Part shown: positions 14,065-18,988 of the stretch, one piece after another
How the letters are laid out: each line of letters starts with the position of its first letter
How positions within the stretch are numbered: position 1 is the stretch's first letter
Origin: a virus
IMG/VR virus record: IMGVR_UViG_3300042867_000389
Coordinates: 1-35,162 of that record
Reading direction: 5' to 3' (one strand)
Length of the DNA: 35,162 nt
Made by a program: the position numbers and the translations under genes
Notes under the pieces: model-generated
The model's database searches: none
Told to the model about the DNA's origin: nothing
Seen by the model: only the letters and a program-made list of their open reading frames with translations

Positions 14065-14454
14065 ATGAATAAAGGACTTAGAACTATGCCAACACTGTTA
14101 TTACTTTTGCTTTGTGCCATTTCAGTTTTCACAACGTTCTACCTTTTCTTTGAAATGAGAAACTATTATGCCTCGGCTAAGCAATATCAAGAACAGGCAT
14201 CGATAGCACAACATAACCTTGAAGTTGTTATCAAAGAGAAGACTGATCTTGAAGGTCAGATCACAACTCTAACGGAAGATGTTGATTATCTTAATACAAA
14301 GGTTGAGGATCAAAGACTTGTTATTGATCAACTCAACAAAGAACTTAAGGCCGCAAAGCAGAAGCCTATTGTAAAGCCTGTGCCTAAGCCTACACAACCG
14401 ACAAAGAAAAAGAAGAAGCGTATTTCATACGACATTGCTCCAAGTCAGCAGTAA
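14065..14454 (+). CDS. Plus-strand membrane-anchored coiled-coil protein (inner-spanin-like)
   Basis: 129 residues and the only convincing plus-strand gene. A short basic N-terminus, one membrane segment (about 8-28, TMPTLLLLLLCAISVFTTFY), then a long coiled coil with heptad-like Leu/Ile/Val (about 40-98), and a Pro/Lys tail (KPVPKPTQPTKKKKK). This topology is that of i-spanins such as Rz: cytoplasmic N-terminus and periplasmic coiled coil that helps fuse inner and outer membranes at lysis. No outer-membrane lipoprotein partner was seen nearby. AGGA precedes the ATG. The stop is two nt from the CCA of the oppositely oriented tRNA-Ile, so its transcript must run antisense through tRNAs unless stopped; a small hairpin with T-run lies at 14617. 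Confidence 0.8.
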   Translation: MNKGLRTMPTLLLLLLCAISVFTTFYLFFEMRNYYASAKQYQEQASIAQHNLEVVIKEKTDLEGQITTLTEDVDYLNTKVEDQRLVIDQLNKELKAAKQKPIVKPVPKPTQPTKKKKKRISYDIAPSQQ

Positions 14455-14455
14455 A

Positions 14456-14530
14456 TGGTTGGCACAGAAGGTAACGATCCTTCCACCCCTGTCTTATCAG
14501 GACAGTGCTCTACCTCTGAGCTATGCGCCA
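14456..14530 (-). tRNA. tRNA-Ile(GAU)
   Basis: Acceptor TGGCGCA/TGTGCCA, anticodon stem CTGTC/GACAG with loop CTGATAA, T-stem GAAGG/CCTTC with an odd loop ATCGTTA (A instead of T at 54), A73, encoded CCA. Confidence 0.88.
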
Positions 14531-14540
14531 GTAAATTAAT

Positions 14541-14600
14541 TGGTCGGGTATTTCTACACCCAGAGCGCACGGGCTCATGCCCTGCCATTTCTACCGACCC
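14541..14600 (-). ncRNA. Structured RNA F
   Basis: Minus strand contains a 7-bp hairpin TGGGTGT-AGAA-ATACCCG and GGGC-ATGA-GCCC within an outer GGTCGG/CCGACC repeat that competes with the first hairpin. Two alternative pairings would allow a switch. No reading frame. Confidence 0.4.
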
Positions 14601-14616
14601 CTAGGCCTGCTTCGTA

Positions 14617-14640
14617 TGCCTTTCGGCAAATTTTTATTCT
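14617..14640 (+). terminator. Weak plus-strand terminator
   Basis: TGCC-TTTC-GGCA followed by AATTTTTATT on the plus strand, about 160 nt after the plus-strand coiled-coil gene. The only element in reach that could stop that transcript before tRNA-Tyr. Confidence 0.4.
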
Positions 14641-14649
14641 TTACACCCT

Positions 14650-14691
14650 ATCGGTTTAGCCCATTGCGCTTATTGAGGTAAGCAATCCGAT
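14650..14691 (-). ncRNA. Long hairpin in the 14531-14762 gap
   Basis: ATCGG/CCGAT closes ATTGC and TTA pairs around a CCTCAA loop; a GCAAG/CTTGC repeat follows upstream (14699-14726) and CCAGT/ACTGG at 14732-14753. The whole tRNA-Ile to tRNA-Tyr gap appears to be one or more structured RNAs with no coding frame. Confidence 0.4.
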
Positions 14692-14759
14692 ATTAGCAAG
14701 CATTCCCCTCTGATAGTCTTGCGAGGTCTCTCCAGTCTGTTCTAGAATACTGGATAATT

Positions 14760-14845
14760 TGGTGGGTAAGGTTGGATTCGAACCAACTAAGTACTAGACA
14801 GGGGATTTACAGTCCGCCGCAACTCGCCGTCGTTGCCGCTTACCC
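14760..14845 (-). tRNA. tRNA-Tyr(GUA)
   Basis: Class II, acceptor GGGTAAG/CTTACCC, anticodon loop CTGTAAA, long variable arm, T-stem GTTGG/CCAAC, A73, encoded CCA. Confidence 0.92.
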
Positions 14846-14964
14846 GAAACTTGCTGCGCCGCACGTATTGGCGCGAATGTCTTCTAACATTTCATCGACT
14901 AATCCTGATAACGTCATCCAGTTTCAAGCAACTGGCGCTTCAGGCGTAAGTAGTTAGATCGAAT

Positions 14965-15039
14965 TGGTGGAATGCCAGGGAATCGAACCCTGTCGTCCGC
15001 CTTGCAAGGGCGGCATGCTTCCGTTATCATCAGCACCCC
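14965..15039 (-). tRNA. tRNA-Ala(UGC)
   Basis: Acceptor GGGGTGC/GCATTCC with two GU pairs, anticodon stem CCGCC/GGCGG with loop CTTGCAA, T-stem CAGGG/CCCTG, A73, encoded CCA. Its first ten bases overlap the end of the 57-residue gene upstream. Confidence 0.92.
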
Positions 15040-15203
15040 GTTTTCTTTTTTGCATCCCGCTTTGCAACATGTTGTTTAATGAACCAACGCGGCACGGCAG
15101 GATTGTATGCACATAATTCTTCTTCTGTATATGTATCAGGATGTGGATTGATACCAGCATCAACTGAATCCCAAAAAATCTTTTCGAATGCGCTTCGCTT
15201 CAT
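15030..15203 (-). CDS. 57-residue hypothetical protein
   Basis: MKRSAFEKIFWDSVDAGINP, then HPDTYTEEELCAYNPAVPRW and a basic end. GAGG lies just before two adjacent ATGs; the second gives good spacing. A sigma70-like promoter is 25-50 nt upstream. The stop codon lies inside tRNA-Ala. Function unknown; Tyr/Trp/Pro-rich and likely folded. Confidence 0.75.
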   Translation of the reverse strand: MKRSAFEKIFWDSVDAGINPHPDTYTEEELCAYNPAVPRWFIKQHVAKRDAKKKTGC

Positions 15204-15227
15204 CATTACCTCGTTGATTGTTGTTAT

Positions 15228-15256
15228 ATTATAGACGAGGCAATTAGCAAAGTCAA
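15228..15256 (-). promoter_or_regulatory. Sigma70-like promoter
   Basis: TTGACT, 17 nt, TATAAT on the minus strand upstream of the 57-residue gene, at the edge of structured RNA B. Confidence 0.8.
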
Positions 15257-15262
15257 GTAAGA

Positions 15263-15370
15263 AGAAGAGAAGCTCCACGCATCGCCACTAATGGCGATGG
15301 GATACTTAATGCCGAGTGTGCGATCACTCAGAATGTTCTTGCAGGTTCGCAGCCCGCTACCTTCTCTTCT
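15263..15370 (-). ncRNA. Structured RNA B downstream of tRNA-Trp
   Basis: Perfect 10-bp inverted repeat AGAAGAGAAG/CTTCTCTTCT closes 108 nt containing GCGGG-CTGCGAA-CCTGC, GAGTG-ATCGCA-CACTC and a 7-bp ATCGCCA-TTAG-TGGCGAT hairpin. It begins right after the tRNA-Trp CCA with the same ATTAGA..GAGAAG lead as structured RNA A. No reading frame. Confidence 0.65.
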
Positions 15371-15373
15371 AAT

Positions 15374-15448
15374 TGGCATCAGTGTAAGGATTTGAACCCT
15401 AGACGCACGGTTTTGGAGACCGGCATGTTACCGCTACACCACACTGAT
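15374..15448 (-). tRNA. tRNA-Trp(CCA)
   Basis: Acceptor ATCAGTG/CACTGAT, anticodon stem CCGGT/ACCGT with loop CTCCAAA, T-loop TTCAAAT, G73 as expected for Trp, encoded CCA. Confidence 0.92.
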
Positions 15449-15518
15449 AGAATTAGGCGAGGGTTCCTTCAGCTACTTGTGCCACTACGAGTGTACCCAC
15501 AACTCAGACTTCATGAAT

Positions 15519-15595
15519 TGGTCTAGGTGGCAGGATTCGAACCTGCGGCCCCTTGCGCCCAAGGCAAGTGCGATACCAGACTTCGCCACACCTAG
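15519..15595 (-). tRNA. tRNA-Pro(UGG)
   Basis: Acceptor CTAGGTG/CACCTAG, anticodon stem CTTGC/GCAAG with loop CTTGGGC, T-stem GCAGG/CCTGC, A73, encoded CCA. Confidence 0.93.
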
Positions 15596-15756
15596 ATAAC
15601 GGCTTTCGTACTGCGAGGGTGCCGTCAACCCTACCCAGCGTATCCCGAAGGATGCTCGGCGTACTAAATGGTGGAGGAGTTTCATACCTTAATACTTTAT
15701 ATCTCTCCCCAAGCCCGTATGTCAGGCACCCACATTGTCAAGAGGTGGGCTGTTAT
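15596..15756 (-). ncRNA. Structured gap H between tRNA-Asp and tRNA-Pro
   Basis: No gene seen. Several helices can be drawn on the minus strand: AGCCC/GGGCT around CCCAC/GTGGG, an ATCC-TTCG-GGAT hairpin, AGGGT-TGACGGC-ACCCT, and ACGGC/GCCGT near tRNA-Pro. Some are mutually exclusive. Possibly a stable RNA or a degenerate tRNA. Confidence 0.35.
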
Positions 15757-15830
15757 TGGCGATCTTGACGAGGCTCAAACTCGTTACTCCTCTTAGACAG
15801 AGAGGTGTGATATCCATTCACTACAAGACC
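15757..15830 (-). tRNA. tRNA-Asp(GUC)
   Basis: Acceptor GGTCTTG/CAAGATC, D-stem GTGA/TCAC, anticodon stem CCTCT/AGAGG with loop CTGTCTA, T-stem ACGAG/CTCGT with unusual loop TTTGAGC, G73 as expected for Asp, encoded CCA. Confidence 0.88.
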
Positions 15831-15835
15831 TTAAT

Positions 15836-15910
15836 TGGTGTGCCAGAAGAGAATTGAACTCTTGACCTTGGGTTTAAGAGACCCCTGCTCTACCACTGAG
15901 CTACTGGCGC
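15836..15910 (-). tRNA. tRNA-Lys(CUU)
   Basis: Acceptor GCGCCAG/CTGGCAC with one C-A mismatch, anticodon loop CTCTTAA on GGGGT/ACCCA, T-loop TTCAATT, A73, encoded CCA. Confidence 0.88.
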
Positions 15911-15914
15911 ATAT

Positions 15915-15989
15915 TGGAGCGGGAAATGGGGATCGAACCCACGACATTCACGTTGGCAACGTGACGCTCTACCTCTGAGCTATACCCGC
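15915..15989 (-). tRNA. tRNA-Gly(GCC)
   Basis: Acceptor GCGGGTA/TTCCCGC, anticodon stem TCACG/CGTGA with loop TTGCCAA, U73 as expected for Gly, encoded CCA. Confidence 0.92.
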
Positions 15990-15993
15990 ATAT

Positions 15994-16070
15994 TGGCTCC
16001 CTTAATAGGATTCGAACCTATAACGGCCTGATTAACAGTCAGGTGCCGGTACCAACCCGGCTCCAAGGGA
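15994..16070 (-). tRNA. tRNA-Asn(GUU)
   Basis: Acceptor TCCCTTG/TAAGGGA, anticodon stem CCTGA/TCAGG with loop CTGTTAA, T-stem ATAGG/CCTAT, G73, encoded CCA. Confidence 0.93.
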
Positions 16071-16083
16071 ATAAAACTTATCA

Positions 16084-16178
16084 CTTCCGCGACACACCAG
16101 CTAGTTTAGTTCGATAAGCTAATATCGGACGCAGACGTTTCGAACCAACCTGTCGTCCTGTCTGGTGTGTCTCGGAAG
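16084..16178 (-). ncRNA. Structured RNA I with 16-bp closing stem
   Basis: CTTCCG plus GACACACCAG pair with CTGGTGTGTC plus CGGAAG (one central mismatch), closing about 60 nt that hold GGACG/CGTCC and CGATA-TTAGCT-TATCG. The strongest long stem in the array. No tRNA fold or reading frame. Confidence 0.6.
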
Positions 16179-16198
16179 AGATAACTTTCGTTATCTCT
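16177..16198 (-). terminator. 9-bp GAAA-loop hairpin
   Basis: AGAGATAAC-GAAA-GTTATCTCT on the minus strand, about 30 nt after the stop of the 64-residue gene and at the 5' edge of structured RNA I. No T-run; could terminate, protect the 3' end or mark a processing site. Confidence 0.5.
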
Positions 16199-16228
16199 AG
16201 GAACTTAACAATGTAAATCAGCAGACCG

Positions 16229-16423
16229 TTATTCCTTGAGGTCACTAAAAGACCGACTACGCGGCTCCTGATTAAAAGAGCCAGTAGCAAAGACAACGGT
16301 ATCATCGGGAGTTATCTCCCGTCGAGCACGAAGATCCCATCCCGGATGGATGAAATCTGGTAGTCCGAAAATGCGACAAGCCCGAAGGTATTCGTCGCCC
16401 TTAAACCCTACGAAGTGAAGCAT
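16229..16423 (-). CDS. 64-residue conserved-looking hypothetical protein
   Basis: MLHFVGFKGDEYLRACRIFG then LPDFIHPGWDLRARREITPD and DTVVFATGSFNQEP. GGAGG precedes the ATG at 16423 and an early-type promoter lies 33-61 nt upstream. Richer in G and C than its neighbours. I do not recognise a family; the compact hydrophobic/aromatic pattern suggests a real folded protein. Confidence 0.8.
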   Translation of the reverse strand: MLHFVGFKGDEYLRACRIFGLPDFIHPGWDLRARREITPDDTVVFATGSFNQEPRSRSFSDLKE

Positions 16424-16455
16424 CGCCCCTCCTTCTCTCAATCTCTCACATACTA

Positions 16456-16484
16456 TAGATAATGCCTGCAAGTCTGTTTTTCAA
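16456..16484 (-). promoter_or_regulatory. Early-type promoter 1 (TTGAAA-N17-TATCTATAGTAT)
   Basis: TTGAAA, 17 nt, TATCTATAGTATGTGA. Shared almost letter for letter with 20846 and 21146, including AACxGACTTG in the spacer. Drives the 64-residue gene. Confidence 0.75.
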
Positions 16485-16520
16485 TGTTTTATTTTGCATA
16501 GCTGCTATGCATTTGGCGCA

Positions 16521-16553
16521 TAACAAAACCCCGAGAGTTTCCTCATCGGGGTT
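16521..16553 (-). terminator. Rho-independent terminator
   Basis: AACCCCGA, an 11-nt loop, TCGGGGTTTTG on the minus strand, 30 nt after the 27-residue gene. Confidence 0.85.
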
Positions 16554-16581
16554 CTTTAAGAATCTAAGTCTGTAACAAGAC

Positions 16582-16665
16582 TCAAATCATAGAACCCCCG
16601 TTGTCTGCCCATGATGGACGACCTTTTGGTTGATTATTCGCAATGGGGCAATAACGGTGTTTCAT
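16582..16665 (-). CDS. 27-residue microprotein
   Basis: MKHRYCPIANNQPKGRPSWA then DNGGSMI. AGGAAACAA precedes the ATG, a double promoter lies directly upstream and a strong terminator follows, so it forms a complete one-gene transcription unit. Function unknown. The alternative is that the unit makes a small RNA. Confidence 0.55.
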   Translation of the reverse strand: MKHRYCPIANNQPKGRPSWADNGGSMI

Positions 16666-16687
16666 TTGTTTCCTGTAGTGTTATTTC

Positions 16688-16695
16688 TATTTATA
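16688..16695 (-). promoter_or_regulatory. TATAAATA late promoter box
   Basis: Perfect late box 23 nt before the 27-residue gene, overlapping the start region of the sigma70-like promoter at 16699. Confidence 0.6.
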
Positions 16696-16698
16696 TAC

Positions 16699-16727
16699 AT
16701 TTTAGACGGACATTGAAGTTTTGTCAA
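16699..16727 (-). promoter_or_regulatory. Sigma70-like promoter
   Basis: TTGACA, 17 nt, TAAAAT upstream of the 27-residue gene; with the late box this unit could be made both early and late. Confidence 0.75.
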
Positions 16728-16734
16728 CCTTTTT

Positions 16735-17358
16735 TTAAGTTATGAGAAAAGAAGCGGGACATGCTGCTTCCGTTTCGACAACACCTAAAGGAATACAACT
16801 CAACTTTCGAAATTCTAAAAGTTCTTTAAATGCCTTGTATTCATGGTCCTGATAAGTTCCGTAATTGTAATATTCATCAAACACAATTACAGTTCCAGGA
16901 ACAATATAGTCGGCAAAGTTGTCAAACACTGTTTTAGTCGAACTATACAAATCACAATCAATATGCATATATGCCACATTCGATTTAGGAAATGTTGGAC
17001 ATGTTTCATCATATAAACCAACGACCAACTCAATATTTTTTTCCTCAAAGACAGGAACAGGTATAGAGAACATACCTTGTGGCACACAATGCCAAGATTC
17101 TGGCAAACCTGTAGTGAACACATCAAAACCGTAAATAGTCTTATTAGGCAATCTCTTTGCGGTGTGTCTCAATGAGCGTCCAGTGTACACTCCAAATTCC
17201 ATATAGAGTCCATCTAGTGTCACATGATCTAATGCATGATCAATATGAGGATAGATTAAATCTGTATAATACTTACTCTCATCAAGAGAAGTGCCATTCC
17301 ATTCTCTATAGTTTCCTACAAACTTTTGTTTGGGTTCTCCGTAAAAAATGCTACTCAT
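16735..17358 (-). CDS. TylF/macrocin-type SAM-dependent methyltransferase
   Basis: 207 residues. YMEFGVYTGRSL (about 52-63) is the SAM-binding loop, IYGFDVFTTGLPE the second strand, YMHIDCDLYSSTKTVFDNF contains the metal-binding acidic pair, and GTVIVFDEYYNY a further metal ligand. This is the macrocin O-methyltransferase pattern, acting on sugar hydroxyls. Start placed at the ATG after tRNA-Leu; a longer frame would read the tRNA. Only AAAGAAAG precedes it. A sugar-modifying role links it with the glycosyl genes at 29776-32361, but substrate is unknown. Confidence 0.88.
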   Translation of the reverse strand: MSSIFYGEPKQKFVGNYREWNGTSLDESKYYTDLIYPHIDHALDHVTLDGLYMEFGVYTGRSLRHTAKRLPNKTIYGFDVFTTGLPESWHCVPQGMFSIPVPVFEEKNIELVVGLYDETCPTFPKSNVAYMHIDCDLYSSTKTVFDNFADYIVPGTVIVFDEYYNYGTYQDHEYKAFKELLEFRKLSCIPLGVVETEAACPASFLIT

Positions 17359-17373
17359 TTTGCTTTCTTTGTT

Positions 17374-17455
17374 TGGTGCGAGTGGAGGGACTTGAACCCC
17401 CATGCTTACGCGGTGGATTTTGAGACCACTGTGTCTACCGTTTCACCACACTCGC
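17374..17455 (-). tRNA. tRNA-Leu(CAA)
   Basis: Acceptor GCGAGTG/CACTCGC, anticodon stem GTGGT/TCCAC with loop CTCAAAA, class II variable arm, T-loop TTCAAGT, A73, encoded CCA. Confidence 0.92.
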
Positions 17456-17460
17456 ATATA

Positions 17461-17667
17461 TTACCATACATCATAATCGGTGATATCAATAAAGATGCCT
17501 TCCGATTCAGTAGTCTTAACTCTGGCCTGTGTTGCGGTACCAATACCGTTGCCACATTCCTGTTCGATTACAACTCGGTGTGTCCGCTTAAGGCCGTGCT
17601 TTTCAAGCCAAGCAGCAAGATCCAAAATCTCACCGATATTCATTTCCATCTTCGTAATCATCATCAT
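17461..17667 (-). CDS. 68-residue hypothetical phage protein
   Basis: Begins at one of three tandem ATGs (17667, 17664, 17661), with AGAAAG just before them. An N-terminal helix (IGEILDLAAWLEKHG) precedes a beta-rich part ending GIGTATQARVKTTESEG and IFIDITDYDVW. No family recognised. Lies between tRNA-Leu and the class II UAU tRNA. Confidence 0.7.
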   Translation of the reverse strand: MMMITKMEMNIGEILDLAAWLEKHGLKRTHRVVIEQECGNGIGTATQARVKTTESEGIFIDITDYDVW

Positions 17668-17677
17668 CTTTCTAATT

Positions 17678-17769
17678 TGGTCGGAGTGCTTGGATTCGAA
17701 CCAAGTCAAGAACACTAATCTAGTGCTAAAGGGATTATAAGGCCCTCCCGTGTACCAACACCCACTCCG
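17678..17769 (-). tRNA. Class II tRNA with anticodon UAU (Ile codon AUA)
   Basis: Acceptor CGGAGTG/CACTCCG, anticodon loop CTTATAA on a stem with a C-U mismatch at 31-39, long variable arm CACTA/TAGTG, T-stem CTTGG/CCAAG, A73, encoded CCA. Class II body with an isoleucine anticodon, so charging cannot be stated. Confidence 0.8.
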
Positions 17770-17903
17770 TTATTCGCTGTAGATTGTTTCAAGCCGCATG
17801 TCCAATATGGACAATTCAAAAGAGCATCGATATAATCATCTCCTTTGAAAGTCTTCTTACATTTAGGACATTTTACCTTCAAGAGTTGTGATTCCATATA
17901 CAT
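17715..17903 (-). CDS. Zinc-ribbon-like small protein overlapping a tRNA
   Basis: About 62 residues with two Cys pairs: VKCPKCKKTFKGDDY and LNCPYWTCG, a probable zinc ribbon. The frame has no stop before it enters the UAU tRNA and ends there, so the last 18 or so residues are read from tRNA sequence. Start (ATG at 17903 or 17897) lies inside the preceding gene. Function unknown; zinc ribbons often bind nucleic acid. Confidence 0.65.
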   Translation of the reverse strand: MYMESQLLKVKCPKCKKTFKGDDYIDALLNCPYWTCGLKQSTANNGVGVGTREGLIIPLALD

Positions 17904-18078
17904 AATTCTCAGCGGCATCTTCGTGGTAAATGAGACCTCGATCTTGATATGATTCGGTCGTTACTAAGAATCCATTTTTACAATAATCGATTTCATACTG
18001 ATCATTATGAGGATTGTAATATACAATAGCCTTAAGATCCATATCATCGGAACGAAAAACAGACATTTGGACTCTCAT
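17863..18078 (-). CDS. 71-residue hypothetical protein
   Basis: MRVQMSVFRSDDMDLKAIVY then YNPHNDQYEIDYCKNGFLVT; strand-rich. AGGAAAA precedes the ATG. Overlaps the zinc-ribbon gene by about 40 nt. No family recognised. Confidence 0.7.
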   Translation of the reverse strand: MRVQMSVFRSDDMDLKAIVYYNPHNDQYEIDYCKNGFLVTTESYQDRGLIYHEDAAENYVYGITTLEGKMS

Positions 18079-18095
18079 TACTTTTCCTCATTGTT

Positions 18096-18171
18096 TGGTG
18101 CGCCCACCAGGATTCGAACCCGGAACCAGACGGTTATGAGCCGTCAGCTCTAACCATTGAGCTATAGGCGC
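18096..18171 (-). tRNA. tRNA with anticodon CAU (elongator Met or Ile2)
   Basis: Acceptor GCGCCTA/TGGGCGC, anticodon stem GACGG/CCGTC with loop CTCATAA, T-stem CCGGG/CCTGG, A73, encoded CCA. Third CAU tRNA of the window; elongator-like D-arm. Confidence 0.9.
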
Positions 18172-18176
18172 TTGAT

Positions 18177-18252
18177 TGGTGCCCCCTGTCAGATTCGAAC
18201 TGACCCTATAAGGATTTTAAGTCCTCTTCCTCTACCGCTGGGATAAGGGGGC
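18177..18252 (-). tRNA. Class I tRNA with anticodon UAA (Leu codon UUA)
   Basis: Acceptor GCCCCCT/AGGGGGC, anticodon stem GAGGA/TCCTT with loop CTTAAAA, variable region only about five nt, T-stem GTCAG/CTGAC, A73, encoded CCA. Leucine tRNAs are normally class II, so the body does not match the anticodon. G1 follows directly on the CCA of tRNA-Arg. Confidence 0.85.
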
Positions 18253-18329
18253 TGGCGACTCCGGCACGACTCGAACGTGCTACCCACAGATTAGAAGTCT
18301 GTTGCTCTGTCCAGATGAGCTACGGAGCC
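18253..18329 (-). tRNA. tRNA-Arg(UCU)
   Basis: Acceptor GGCTCCG/CGGAGTC, anticodon stem ACAGA/TCTGT with loop CTTCTAA, T-stem GCACG/CGTGC, G73, encoded CCA. Confidence 0.93.
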
Positions 18330-18338
18330 ATGAATCTT

Positions 18339-18346
18339 TATTTATG
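18339..18346 (-). promoter_or_regulatory. CATAAATA late box before tRNA-Arg
   Basis: NATAAATA box ending 9-10 nt upstream of the tRNA-Arg 5' end and overlapping the end of the 62-residue gene. Confidence 0.45.
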
Positions 18347-18530
18347 CTACATCCTCAAGGATATAACCCTCAACATAACATCCGTCAAGAAACTTATGAC
18401 CCACAAAGTGAGCATCATCCGAGTTACGGTAGAACTGTTCCCATACACAATCATCTTCTTCAAAGCAGTATAGCATGAATCCGATCTGATTGTCAAGAAT
18501 ATAAAAGTCTACATCATAAGACCTAACCAT
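18342..18530 (-). CDS. 62-residue hypothetical protein
   Basis: MVRSYDVDFYILDNQIGFML then YCFEEDDCVWEQFYRNSDDA; acidic and aromatic. The ATG at 18530 has GAGG six nt upstream and overlaps the upstream stop by eight nt. Last of a three-gene operon (with 18523 and 18726). No family recognised. Confidence 0.7.
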   Translation of the reverse strand: MVRSYDVDFYILDNQIGFMLYCFEEDDCVWEQFYRNSDDAHFVGHKFLDGCYVEGYILEDVA

Positions 18531-18726
18531 TAGCGACCTCATCTTCTAGCCAATATAAAAAATCTTCCATTTCTAGTAGAACATCTAATTTGCCTAGTAA
18601 ATAGGCTTCATAATCCTCAGTGACGCCAGACTTTCTTTGTCTATTACAAATAGACATTTGATTTTGAATCGATTTAATACGGCGCCTAACACTCTTTTGG
18701 GGCTTAGACATACGAGCCTTAACCAT
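18523..18726 (-). CDS. 67-residue basic helical protein
   Basis: MVKARMSKPQKSVRRRIKSI followed by a predicted helix pair ending LLEMEDFLYWLEDEVANG. Basic N-terminus could bind nucleic acid. TAATG overlap with the gene upstream and GAGG before the ATG. Function unknown. Confidence 0.7.
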   Translation of the reverse strand: MVKARMSKPQKSVRRRIKSIQNQMSICNRQRKSGVTEDYEAYLLGKLDVLLEMEDFLYWLEDEVANG

Positions 18727-18953
18727 TACGCGACCTCGCGAAGCTTAAGACCGGTGACCCGTTCATATGCGATAACAGAAACGGGATACTGAGGATTGCC
18801 AGTGTATAAACGAAAAGTATCTTTATGGTCATGTCGCTCACTTTTGATTATCTTTCCAGATTTGATGGAGACACTGTGTCGTGCACCGTACTTGTATTCC
18901 GTACGAACATGAACCAGATCACCGACTTGAATATTCCGTTGCTTTGTCATCAT
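18726..18953 (-). CDS. 75-residue hypothetical protein, probably leaderless
   Basis: MMTKQRNIQVGDLVHVRTEY then KYGARHSVSIKSGKIIKSER; a small beta-barrel-like pattern (GDLVHV..., SGKIIK) as in KOW or SH3-like folds. No ribosome site; the -10 box TAATAT is seven nt before the ATG. First gene of a three-gene unit. Confidence 0.7.
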   Translation of the reverse strand: MMTKQRNIQVGDLVHVRTEYKYGARHSVSIKSGKIIKSERHDHKDTFRLYTGNPQYPVSVIAYERVTGLKLREVA

Positions 18954-18959
18954 GTTTAT

Positions 18960-18988
18960 ATATTAACACTATCCAATAGGTTTGTCAA
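18960..18988 (-). promoter_or_regulatory. Sigma70 consensus promoter
   Basis: TTGACA, 17 nt, TAATAT. The expected start point falls on the first ATG of the gene at 18953. Confidence 0.8.

Noticed and set aside
14840-14917. 25-codon minus frame (MTLSGLVDEMLEDIRANTCG...) ending in tRNA-Tyr
   Set aside because: Looks protein-like but has no ribosome site, and its ATG sits at the foot of a CCAGTT/AACTGG hairpin. The 14846-14964 gap is otherwise without a gene.
15485-15685. 66-codon minus frame across tRNA-Pro and the structured gap
   Set aside because: Most of it is tRNA sequence, and the AAGG before its ATG is too close to work.
15596-15756. Additional tRNA in the Pro-Asp gap
   Set aside because: A 5-bp/7-nt arm (AGGGT-TGACGGC-ACCCT) is present, but no acceptor stem or CCA can be placed around it.
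16081-16305. 74-codon minus frame overlapping the 64-residue gene
   Set aside because: It reads the +1 frame of a better gene and then a strongly paired RNA; no ribosome site.
7328-17740. Plus-strand frames ending or starting with phrases such as GFEP or GIRTHG
   Set aside because: These are antisense readings of tRNA T-arms, a common annotation artefact.
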